The notes under the pieces are model-generated. The model searched no databases, was not told where the DNA came from, and saw nothing but the letters and a program-made list of their open reading frames with translations. From contig SEHB01000002.1 of NCBI GenBank assembly GCA_004143945.1, positions 611,300 through 675,299 of the forward strand: a DNA stretch of 64,000 nucleotides, given 5' to 3'. This DNA comes from Lysobacteraceae bacterium. GTDB lineage: Bacteria > Pseudomonadota > Gammaproteobacteria > Xanthomonadales > Rhodanobacteraceae. A program made the translations under genes and the position numbers. Below, one piece after another: positions 45,459 through 53,555 of the stretch (the stretch's first letter is position 1; each line of letters opens with the position of its first letter).

Positions 45459-47552
45459 TCAATCGGCGATCGCCTCGAAGCCGTCTTCGAAGATGCCGTC
45501 GCCAGTGTACAGCCGATAGCGGAACACGCCGCCTTCGCCGCCGACCGCGATCAGCGTGTAGCCACCCGCGAGGTCCGCGGTCGCGATGCGATTGCCCTCG
45601 GCGAGGCGATCGCCGAGGTAGGCGGTTGCATGCAGGACGGCGCCGCTCGTGCCGTCGACGAGCAGCAGTCGCCCACCTGCAGCGACGAGCAGGCCGTGCA
45701 GGTCGCCATTCACCTCGAGCACTGCGGTGATCCGCACGCCCAGATCGAAGGATCGCAGCAACTCGCGTGTGCCGGCATCATGGAAGCGAAGCTCGGAGCC
45801 CTTGAACACCGCGAGCTCCCGCCCGGACACGCCGTGTCCGATGAGGCTCGCGCCGTCGACGGGTCCCGGCAGCGTCCACGCCAGCAGGTGCGTCACCGTA
45901 TCGAAGGCACGCAACGAGGCATCCATCACGGCCACGACCAAGGGGTTCGCGCCATCCGAGAAGCGGCCCGCGATGACATCGCAATGGACGCCATTGTCCG
46001 CCATGATCACCGAGGTCCACGCAAGCGTGCCGGTGGCGGCGTCGATCAGCAGCATCCGCTTGCCCGACCCGGTGTCCACGCAGGCCGCGATCATCGGCGT
46101 GCCCGCGACATCGAGCGGCGCCATCTGCAACAGGATGCGGTTGAGCAGCGCCGGTTCCACCTCGCCGTCCAGCAGCCATTGCGTCGCGTGGGTAACCGGA
46201 TCGAGCGAGATGAACCTCACGCTGTAGCTGTACGGAGCGCCCGCGACCACGAGCTGGGTGCCGCCGTTCGCGTAAATCGTGTCGCGCACCTGCATGTAGA
46301 ACGGATGCTGGTAGTCGATTGCGGCAGGCGATCGCCAGCGTTCCTGCCCGTTCGACGCATCCATCTCGGCCCAGCCGCCGTAGTTCCGGTGCGTGCCGAA
46401 TCCCCAGGCGAGGCTGAAGCCCACGGCCGTGCGCGCCATTGCGAGCGGCTGGAAACCCGGCCGCCGGTCGGCGGGCAGTTCCCAGATCGTGCTGGCGTCG
46501 GTTGCGTCGCCGAGCCGCAGCATCGGCTTGTCGTACCAGGTCGGGTCGTACGCAGCGGCCGCGACATCGGGGCCGCCGATTCCGTCGTGGTCCCACGCGA
46601 CCACGGAGGCGGGATCCATGCCACCGTGCGGTATCTCGATGCGTACCGCGAGCGACTGCCCGTCGATGATGCGGATGGCGCCCCACGATCCGTCGGCTTC
46701 GATGATCTCGTCGAAGCCATCGCCGTCGAAATCCGCCGACGCGAGTGCAGAGACATCGAACTGCTCGAGGTCCCATACCGGCGACCACGGCGCGCTCTGG
46801 AATCCGACGATCGGGCCCCAGTCCGCAGCCGCCGCAAACTCGAGCCCGCCACCGGGCTTGAACTCGCCCGCTGCGAGGAACCGGCCGAAGCCATCCTTGT
46901 AAGACCAGTCGGTCGCCTGCGTTGCGCCGTCGATCACGCGTCCAGGAACGCCCGCGAGCAGGATCTCGAGCGCCGGGTCCGCGTCGAACTGGCGCAGCAG
47001 CAGGTTGCTGCTTTCGGGCAGCGGCAGCGACCATTCCAGCTCGCCGTCGAGCAGCGTGCGCGCCTCGATCGAGGTGCTGAAATAGCCGAGCGAGTACACG
47101 AGCTCGAGCGCGCCGTCGTTGTCGATGTCGCCGACCGCCGCCGCGCCGATCTCGAGGGCCTGCATGTCGAAGCTCTGCACTTCGACGAGCGGCCATCCTG
47201 CGAAGCGCCGCACCACGCCGTGAATCGAAACCGTCACCAGGTTTGGCTCACCGCCGATGGTGGCCACTTCTGCAGCGACGAGCGTGACATCGGGGAGGAA
47301 CACGACCTGTTTGGACACGATGCCCGACGCTCCCTGTCCGAAGACCTGGAGCAGCGCGGTGCCGCTCTGCGCCGGCACCACGAGATCGTCGCGACCATCG
47401 CCGTCGAAATCCGCGACTGCGAGGCTTGCGGGTCCCGTCGTGCCATAGCCTGGTACGTGCCGGCCGAGTTCGATCAGCGCGGGCGTGCCGGCCGAGGCCA
47501 GGGAAATGAATGCGAGCATGGACGTCGCGATCGACAGTCGGATGGCGTGCAT
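45459..47552 (-). CDS. Secreted FG-GAP/VCBS-type protein, tandem paralogue 1, IFEDGFE tag
   Basis: 697 residues with a signal peptide (TSMLAFISLASAG). It is an integrin-like FG-GAP or VCBS propeller protein: calcium-type loops ADFDGDGRDDLVV, GDIDNDGALELVY and ADFDGDGFDEII recur, with PQQ-like strands later (LLIDAATGTLAWTS, LRAFDTVTHLLAWTL). It ends IFEDGFEAIAD. The product closely resembles the next two genes in order of motifs and length. The ATG at 47552 has AAGGA upstream. The role is unknown; surface adhesion or binding is plausible. Confidence 0.82.
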   Translation of the reverse strand: MHAIRLSIATSMLAFISLASAGTPALIELGRHVPGYGTTGPASLAVADFDGDGRDDLVVPAQSGTALLQVFGQGASGIVSKQVVFLPDVTLVAAEVATIGGEPNLVTVSIHGVVRRFAGWPLVEVQSFDMQALEIGAAAVGDIDNDGALELVYSLGYFSTSIEARTLLDGELEWSLPLPESSNLLLRQFDADPALEILLAGVPGRVIDGATQATDWSYKDGFGRFLAAGEFKPGGGLEFAAAADWGPIVGFQSAPWSPVWDLEQFDVSALASADFDGDGFDEIIEADGSWGAIRIIDGQSLAVRIEIPHGGMDPASVVAWDHDGIGGPDVAAAAYDPTWYDKPMLRLGDATDASTIWELPADRRPGFQPLAMARTAVGFSLAWGFGTHRNYGGWAEMDASNGQERWRSPAAIDYQHPFYMQVRDTIYANGGTQLVVAGAPYSYSVRFISLDPVTHATQWLLDGEVEPALLNRILLQMAPLDVAGTPMIAACVDTGSGKRMLLIDAATGTLAWTSVIMADNGVHCDVIAGRFSDGANPLVVAVMDASLRAFDTVTHLLAWTLPGPVDGASLIGHGVSGRELAVFKGSELRFHDAGTRELLRSFDLGVRITAVLEVNGDLHGLLVAAGGRLLLVDGTSGAVLHATAYLGDRLAEGNRIATADLAGGYTLIAVGGEGGVFRYRLYTGDGIFEDGFEAIAD

Positions 47553-47677
47553 GGCGACGAGTCCTTGGCGTGGTGCATCATCATATCGCCACGTCGTACG
47601 CGCGGCATGCGAAAACCGACTTCGTTCGCGCGCTTCGAAGCCATCGACTGTCGGCTTGCAGGAAAAACGCGCGTAAC

Positions 47678-47699
47678 CGTGTAGGAAATTTCCTACACG
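47678..47699. promoter_or_regulatory. Perfect 22-bp palindrome, candidate operator
   Basis: The core GTAGGAAATTTCCTAC extends by CGT/ACG on both sides to a perfect 22-bp palindrome. It lies 126 bases upstream of paralogue 1 and just after the stop of nothing else, in the 238-base spacer between paralogues 1 and 2. A related site lies upstream of paralogue 3. It could bind a dimeric regulator; no factor can be named. Confidence 0.55.
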
Positions 47700-47790
47700 C
47701 GCCACAGACCGCAGACGGAGGTCGTCAAGACCCCTCCACCTGGACACACCGCCTGCGAACCCGCACCGAACGCGCGCTCGAGATTGCTGG

Positions 47791-49884
47791 TCAGTCGACT
47801 GCCGCCTCGAACCCGTTCGTGAAGATCCCGTCGCCCAGCGTCACCCGCAACCGGAACACGCCTTCCTCGCTGCCCGCGCCGATCAGGAACGTGCTGCCAC
47901 CCGCGTCATGCACGGCGAGTCGGTTGCCATGCGCGAGACTCGTGCCGAAGTAGTCGGACATCGCGAGCGTCGTTCCGGTGACGCCATCGACGACCAGGAT
48001 GCGTCCGCCCGTGGCGACGGCGAGGTGATGGATGTCGGTGCCGAGCGGCGTCACGGCCGTCACGGGATCCTCGAGCGCGAACGCGCGCAGCAGGGTGCGG
48101 CTCGCTGCGTCATAGAAGCGCAGGTCCGCGCCGTAGAACACGACGATCTCGCGGTCGTTCTCGCCGTGCTCGAGCAGCGAGGCGCCGGCCGCGGGGGTCG
48201 TGAGCACCCATTCGGGCAGGTGCGTGTTCGCATTGAATGCGCGCAGCGACTCGGCGAGCACCGCGACAACGAGCGGGTCGGGTCCGCTATCGAACTGGCC
48301 AGCGATCGCGTGGCGGCAGCCTTCGAATCCTCCCATTCCGGCCGATTCCCACTGCGGCGCGCCAGTCTGCGCATCCACGATCATCAGGCGCGGGCCCTGG
48401 CCTGAATTGAGGCATGCGACGAGCGAGCGCGAACCTTCGAGCTGGACCTCCTTCACGTCGACGACCTTGCGGTCCTCGAACGACGGGATCGTGGTGTGGT
48501 CACGCGCCCACTGGATCGCGTGCGTCGCGCCATCGAGCGACACCACATGCGCGCCACGGAAGTCGGAGTTCCCCGCGAGCACCAGCCGCGAAGCTGGCGT
48601 GCCTTCGTCGAGGATCAGTGTTGCGCTGGGCTGCATCTCGAATGCGTCGTCCATGCCCGGTCCGGGCGGGGACTCCCATTGCTCGGTACCACTGAACATC
48701 GCGATCTGCGTCCAGGCGCCGCCCGTATGATTGGCGGTAGCGCTCGCACCGAACACCAGGCTCGGAGCGGCCGCGCCGAGGCGCCCCAGCGCGACCGCGG
48801 AGTAGGCACCGGGCTTGTCATTGAGGAGCTCGAGCACTGTCGAACCCGTGGTGCCGTCGACGGCGCGGAACAGCCTGTGATCGGACCAGAACACCTGCTG
48901 CGGACTGAAAGCGACCAGCGGGCTTCCGAGTGCGCCGTCGGGCCTCCATGGCGTGATCGAGGACATCGGGCCCTCGTCGGCAGGGACCACGAGGCGCGCG
49001 CTGCGCGATTGCGTATCGAACACGATCGCGGAGGACGATTCGCCGATCAGGAGTTCGTCGATGCCGTCGCCCTCGATGTCCGCGGCGCCGAGCGCATACG
49101 CGGTGAGTCCAAGCGCGTCCCACAGCGGGGACCACGGTGCGCTCCGGAAGAGCGCGAAGCGGTTGCTGTCTGCCCCGACGAACTGAGCGCCGCCTCCGGG
49201 CTGGAATTGGCCATCCACGAAGCGATAACCGAACCCGTCCTTGTAGGACCAGTCGACGGCCTGGGTCGCGCCGTCGAGTACCAGACCACCCTGCTCATAG
49301 GCGGTGACGATGATCTCGAGCGCGGGATCACCGTCCATCTGCGCAAGCAGGATCTCGTTCGCCTCGACCTGTGCGAGTTGCCACGCCAGCGCGCCCGTCG
49401 CGAGGTCGTGCGCACGCAGGCCATCGAAGAACGGCGAGGTCACCAGCTCGAGGTCGCCGTCGGCGTCGATGTCTCCGACCGCGGCCCCGCCTAGCGGCGC
49501 TTCGCCGAGGTTGATCGAGTGCGTCTCGGCGAGGGGCCATCCCGAGTACTGCCGCACCGTGCCGTCGAACCCCACGCCGACCAGGCTCGGCGCGCCCGGT
49601 GGCGGCGTCAGCAGCAGGCGTTCGAACAACCACGGCACGAACAAGGCCTGCTTGACGACCAGTGCACCGTTCTCGCGGCCGAACACCTGCAGCACGCCCG
49701 CTCCGGCCACGACGATATCTTCGAACCCGTCGCCGTCGAAATCCGCGACCAGGAGGCCAGCGTCTCCATACAAGTCGAATCCCGGCACGTCGCGCCCGAG
49801 TTCACCGAGTTCGAGCCCGCCCGCATGCGCGAGCGATCCGCACGCGACGAGGCTCGCGGCCAGCACATGGCATGTGATCTTCAT
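47791..49884 (-). CDS. Secreted FG-GAP/VCBS-type protein, tandem paralogue 2, IFTNGFE tag
   Basis: 697 residues, exactly the length of paralogue 1. Signal peptide (VLAASLVACGSLAHAGG), then ADFDGDGFEDIVV, GDIDADGDLELVT and ADIEGDGIDELL loops; the SYKDGFG and PGGGAQFV segments match the paralogues in order. LVACG is a possible but imperfect lipobox; signal peptidase I cleavage after LAHA fits better. It ends IFTNGFEAAVD. The ATG at 49884 has AAGGAA upstream. Only 64 bases separate it from paralogue 3, so those two are likely co-transcribed. Confidence 0.82.
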   Translation of the reverse strand: MKITCHVLAASLVACGSLAHAGGLELGELGRDVPGFDLYGDAGLLVADFDGDGFEDIVVAGAGVLQVFGRENGALVVKQALFVPWLFERLLLTPPPGAPSLVGVGFDGTVRQYSGWPLAETHSINLGEAPLGGAAVGDIDADGDLELVTSPFFDGLRAHDLATGALAWQLAQVEANEILLAQMDGDPALEIIVTAYEQGGLVLDGATQAVDWSYKDGFGYRFVDGQFQPGGGAQFVGADSNRFALFRSAPWSPLWDALGLTAYALGAADIEGDGIDELLIGESSSAIVFDTQSRSARLVVPADEGPMSSITPWRPDGALGSPLVAFSPQQVFWSDHRLFRAVDGTTGSTVLELLNDKPGAYSAVALGRLGAAAPSLVFGASATANHTGGAWTQIAMFSGTEQWESPPGPGMDDAFEMQPSATLILDEGTPASRLVLAGNSDFRGAHVVSLDGATHAIQWARDHTTIPSFEDRKVVDVKEVQLEGSRSLVACLNSGQGPRLMIVDAQTGAPQWESAGMGGFEGCRHAIAGQFDSGPDPLVVAVLAESLRAFNANTHLPEWVLTTPAAGASLLEHGENDREIVVFYGADLRFYDAASRTLLRAFALEDPVTAVTPLGTDIHHLAVATGGRILVVDGVTGTTLAMSDYFGTSLAHGNRLAVHDAGGSTFLIGAGSEEGVFRLRVTLGDGIFTNGFEAAVD

Positions 49885-49948
49885 CCGAGCGTTCCTTGTC
49901 GAAACCAACGTGCCGCATGAAGCGCGCGCGTCCGCGCGCGCCGCCGTG

Positions 49949-52063
49949 TCAATCCGCAATCAACTCGAACCCGTCGTCGAATATCCGCTCGTCCAGCGCG
50001 AGCCGATAACGGAACACGCCGTTCGCGCTGCCCGCGGCGACGAGGTACGTGCTGCTGCCGACCTTCTGGATCGCGAGCTCGTTGCCCTGCGCGAGCCCGT
50101 ATCCGAGGTAGTCGGAGGTCTGCAGCACGCTGCCATTCGTGCCATCGACGAGCAGCAGGTGCCCGCCCGCGGCGACCAGCAGGTGGTGGACATCGCCATC
50201 GACTTCGGACAACGCCGTCACCGGCATCCCGAGGTCGAACTGGCGCAGCAAGGTCCGGCTGGCTGCGTGGTAGAAGCGCAGCTGCGAACCCTGGAACACC
50301 ACGAGTTCGTGCCCGTCGACGCCGCCTTCGATCAGCGAAGCACCGTCGGATTCGACCGTGAAAATCCATTCGAGCAGGTGCGTGCTCGCATTGAACGCGC
50401 GGATCGATTCCGGGAACACCGCCGCGACGAGCGGATCGCCGCCGTCCTCGAAGGGTCCGGCCAGCACGTCGAGGCAACCCAGCGAATTGAATGACATCAC
50501 CACCGACTCCCACAGCGGCGCGCCCGTGTGCGCATCCATCATGAACAGCCGCGATCCATTCGTCAGGTCGTGGCAGGACACCAGCGCGAGCGAACCACCA
50601 TGGTGCACTTCCTTCACGTCCACGAGGTCACGGTATTCGAGCGCGGGCCAATCGGTGTAGTCCAGGGACCAACGCACCGCGCGCGTTGCCGCATCCAGCG
50701 ACACATAACGCACGGCATAACCCCATGCCTCGCCCGCGAGGAGCAACTGTGGCGAGGGACCGGCGGCGTCGACGATGCGCGTGACACGCGGCCTCATCGC
50801 GAACGGATGCGCCGGATCCGTCGGCGTCGGCGACTGCCAGCGCTCGGCACCCGACTCGGCGTCGAGTTGCACCCACGGACCCACGGCAGGGCCCTGCTCG
50901 AGCAGCGCATGCGCCGCGAACACGATCGATGGCATCGTGCCCCCGACAGGGCCGATCGCGAGCTGGTGGTACGGTCCGGGCCGACGGTTCGGCACTTCCC
51001 AGATCGGCGCGCCATTCATGCGGTCGTACAGGCCGACCAGCGCTTCGTCGGGGTGGTAGGCCGCCTGCGGGCTGAACACGATGTCGCCCATGCCGTCGCC
51101 GTCCGCATCCCAGTCGTCGAGTGCGTTCATGCCGGATGTCGCGCGCGGGATCGTGAACCGCACCGACTGCGTCGCGCTGTCGTAGACATGCACGTCGCCC
51201 CATTGCCCGTCGCCTGCGATGATCTCGTCGATGCCGTCGCCATCGAGGTCGACCGCATGGATCGCCGCGATATCACCGAGCTCGGCCTCCCACAGCGCCT
51301 GCCACGGCGCGGACTGGAACACCGTGAAGCGGAACCAGCTCGCCGCCACGAACTGCGCGCCGCCGCCAGGCTGGAAATGACCCGGCGCGAGGTAGGCGCC
51401 GAACTCCGCCGGCCACGACCAGTCGACCGCCTGTGTCGCGCCATCGATGACCACGCCCGGGGCCGACGCGGCGACGATCTCGAGCGCCGCATCGGCATCG
51501 AGCTGCGCGAGCATCAGGTCTTCCGCATGCACGTTCTCCAGTTCCCAGCGCAGCACGCCGGTGGCCAGCACGTGCGCGGACAGGCGCGCGGTGGCTGCGT
51601 CGGACACCACCAGCTCGAGTTGGCCGTCGTCGTCGATGTCGCCGATCGCGGCGGACCGCAGGTCCTGCGCGCCAAGATCGAGCACCTGCACCTCGGCCAG
51701 CGGCCAGCCCGCGAAGCGGCGCACGACGCCTGTGCCCGATATCGTCACGAGCTCCGGACCGCCGACACCTTCGAGCGCGAATATGCGAGTGAAGCGCGCA
51801 TCGGGCACCAGTACTGCCTGCTTCGCGAGGATTCCACCCGCATCCATGCCATACACCTGGAACAACGCGGTGACGTAACGCGAAGGCACGACGAGGTCAT
51901 CGCGACCGTCTCCATCGAAATCCGCGATCGCGTACCCGCCATCGCCAGGCTGTTCGAAGCCCGACACGAGCCGGCCGAGTTCGGAAAGCGTCGGTGTGCC
52001 TGCGGATGCAAGCGGAGTGAACGCGAGCGCGAGTGCCGCGAGCAGAGGATGAAAGGCGGGCAT
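49949..52063 (-). CDS. Secreted FG-GAP/VCBS-type protein, tandem paralogue 3, IFDDGFE tag
   Basis: 704 residues with a signal peptide (LLAALALAFTPLASAG). It shares with paralogues 1 and 2 GTPTLSELGRLVSGFE at the mature start, ADFDGDGRDDLVV, GDIDDDGQLELVV, VDLDGDGIDEIIA and WDADGDGMGDIVF loops, and the C-terminal block ending YRLALDERIFDDGFELIAD. It is the first gene of the array in transcription order. No strong ribosome binding site is seen before the ATG at 52063, but a signal peptide follows immediately. The function is unknown. Confidence 0.82.
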   Translation of the reverse strand: MPAFHPLLAALALAFTPLASAGTPTLSELGRLVSGFEQPGDGGYAIADFDGDGRDDLVVPSRYVTALFQVYGMDAGGILAKQAVLVPDARFTRIFALEGVGGPELVTISGTGVVRRFAGWPLAEVQVLDLGAQDLRSAAIGDIDDDGQLELVVSDAATARLSAHVLATGVLRWELENVHAEDLMLAQLDADAALEIVAASAPGVVIDGATQAVDWSWPAEFGAYLAPGHFQPGGGAQFVAASWFRFTVFQSAPWQALWEAELGDIAAIHAVDLDGDGIDEIIAGDGQWGDVHVYDSATQSVRFTIPRATSGMNALDDWDADGDGMGDIVFSPQAAYHPDEALVGLYDRMNGAPIWEVPNRRPGPYHQLAIGPVGGTMPSIVFAAHALLEQGPAVGPWVQLDAESGAERWQSPTPTDPAHPFAMRPRVTRIVDAAGPSPQLLLAGEAWGYAVRYVSLDAATRAVRWSLDYTDWPALEYRDLVDVKEVHHGGSLALVSCHDLTNGSRLFMMDAHTGAPLWESVVMSFNSLGCLDVLAGPFEDGGDPLVAAVFPESIRAFNASTHLLEWIFTVESDGASLIEGGVDGHELVVFQGSQLRFYHAASRTLLRQFDLGMPVTALSEVDGDVHHLLVAAGGHLLLVDGTNGSVLQTSDYLGYGLAQGNELAIQKVGSSTYLVAAGSANGVFRYRLALDERIFDDGFELIAD

Positions 52064-52251
52064 GGCGCGGAGTCCACGGGAGAAGTTCCCGAATGATAGC
52101 GCGCGGGGACGCATCGACGACGCCCGCGACAGCCACGATCGCCGAAGCCAATCACTTGCTGCAGATCCGCAACGGCACGGGCGAAACGTCGCGGGACGTA
52201 CGGGACAAAGATTAATGGATACTTGCGGAAAGCATGTCACTCAAACGAGAT

Positions 52252-52267
52252 GTAGGAATTTTCCTAC
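52252..52267. promoter_or_regulatory. GTAGGAA-TT-TTCCTAC inverted repeat, candidate operator
   Basis: Seven-base arms around TT, nearly the same as the core of the 22-bp palindrome at 47678-47699. It is in the 344-base spacer between divergent paralogue 3 and the YodC-like gene, 189 bases before the former. The remainder of the spacer shows no gene. A lone half-site (GTGTAGGAAA) appears at about 52851. Confidence 0.45.
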
Positions 52268-52407
52268 GCGATTATGCGTATTGCACCTACACAGCGCCAA
52301 GTCGATCTGCGGCATCTTCGAGTGGTCCAGACCTAGCGGGCCTGCGAGCAAGTTCAGGCTCCAAGCGTCACTCGGAACCAACACATTCGCAATGGAGAGG
52401 AGACGCA

Positions 52408-52587
52408 ATGAAGAAGGGAGATTTCGTCGGGGGAATTGAGGTAAGACCGGTAGGCGGCGGGCAAGTGATGATTCTCGGTGGCGACCCCGAAAACTGGGTC
52501 TGCACATGGGAGAGCAACGGGACAGTCCTCACACAATCATTCCAACCCGAGCAGCTGGAGCGTGTGTTATCGCCAGATCGAGCGTAA
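52408..52587 (+). CDS. Small DUF2158/YodC-like protein
   Basis: 59 residues: MKKGDFVGGIEVRPVGGGQV then VMILGGDPENWVCTWESNG and a Phe-x-x-Glu-x-Leu end (SFQPEQLERVL). The small SH3-like DUF2158/YodC proteins have this GD-V ... GG ... C-W pattern; the match is by eye and moderate. GGAGAGGAG lies about five bases before the ATG. It marks the left side of the accessory island; base composition here is less GC-biased than to the left. Function unknown. Confidence 0.65.
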   Translation: MKKGDFVGGIEVRPVGGGQVMILGGDPENWVCTWESNGTVLTQSFQPEQLERVLSPDRA

Positions 52588-53363
52588 GCGTGATCGCAGG
52601 ATCTGCAGCACGCGCAGTAGAATGTCCAGAAGGCCCGCGTACGTCATCGGCGGAGAACACTGTCGAACGTCTGCACTAGCACGAGATGAGACTGCGGTGC
52701 GTTCGCATTACGAGAAGTTGCCCGGCGTCGCTGGTGGCCTAATGGCCGGCATCCTTCCGCGTGAGTGGAGGGGCGCGTAGTCGCTGACAGCGGGCAGGAA
52801 TAGTTTCGCCCACAGTAGGACTTCGCGAAGCGGGAGAATCCTGCGTCCCGGTGTAGGAAAAAGCCGATCTTCCGCTGAGAGTCGCCTGTCCGTCGAAACC
52901 AAAATGGATTGGCCAGGCGTGTACGTCGATGGTCGCGATCGGCAGCGCTGCAACAAGACCAGAGCCCCGCCCGCGGAGCACCTGTCGATTCGAAAGAGGG
53001 CAGTTGAAGTGCTCTTGTCACGAGGAATGTAACTGCGAGAATTTTCCCCGCTGCAAGCCGCCAGTCAGCTGACAGCTGTCGCCACAGCGACTGAACACTT
53101 TCGCCAGCGAAACTGACACGCTCTCCCTCGAAGCTCTCCTGCGTTCACCCGGATTTCGCCCGGGACGGCAGGAGCTTCGACGCTCCTCCCTGCACCCTCC
53201 ATCCGGCAAAGGGGCTTAGCCCCTTGTGCAATCCCGGCCCGTCCTCCCGCCTCTCGGAATCGGATCAGAGGCAGAGAGGAAGAAAATCCTTCTGCTTGGT
53301 GCAGAGTGGTGCGTTTTTCTGCACACTTGCGCCTTGCCTACTTTCCCGGACACCACTTCGCTT
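52588..53363. other. 776-bp region without a supported gene
   Basis: Short frames exist on both strands, but none has a ribosome binding site with plausible protein sequence. Features visible are a GTGTAGGAAA half-site (about 52851), a hairpin CAAAGGGGCTTAGCCCCTTG near 53205-53224, and an inverted repeat close to the next gene. The GC content is noticeably lower than in the rest of the window. It may contain an island boundary or a decayed gene. Confidence 0.5.
53299..53324. promoter_or_regulatory. GTGCAGA / TCTGCAC inverted repeat, candidate RHH operator
   Basis: Seven-base perfect arms separated by 12 bases, ending 39 bases before the RHH-like gene. Such a site would suit autoregulation by that protein. 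Inference only. Confidence 0.3.
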
Positions 53364-53555
53364 ATGGCCTGTTTGAAACCGCCCAAGCGTTTCACGATCT
53401 CCCTCGATGCAGGGGATCATGAGGCACTGCGCAAGCTCGGCGAATCGCAGCGTCCGCCGCTGCCCCTGCAGTACGTTGTGCGCCTGGCCGTCCGGTGCTT
53501 TCTCGACCAGCCGGAAGCAACGCTGCTCCGGCCCGCCGGAGACGAGTCCCGGTGA
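53364..53555 (+). CDS. Putative ribbon-helix-helix (CopG-like) regulator
   Basis: 63 residues with the short RHH plan: strand KRFTISLD, helix AGDHEALRKLGES, helix LPLQYVVRLAVRCFLDQ. RHH proteins are DNA-binding dimers that often repress their own operon. The TGA overlaps the GTG start of the DNA methylase (GTGA), so the two are translationally coupled, and a control role over this restriction-type operon is likely. The frame stays open upstream to 53226, but the ATG at 53364 fits the fold. No family name is certain. Confidence 0.65.
   Translation: MACLKPPKRFTISLDAGDHEALRKLGESQRPPLPLQYVVRLAVRCFLDQPEATLLRPAGDESR

Noticed and set aside
47791..49884. Lipoprotein call for FG-GAP paralogue 2 (LVACG)
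   Set aside because: The cysteine is inside the hydrophobic core and a better signal peptidase I site follows; both paralogues lack such a cysteine.
52644..53021. Minus-strand frames of 80-125 codons in the 776-bp gap
   Set aside because: Several overlapping frames, none with a good ribosome binding site or known family; biased toward Arg/Pro/Ser as in non-coding DNA.
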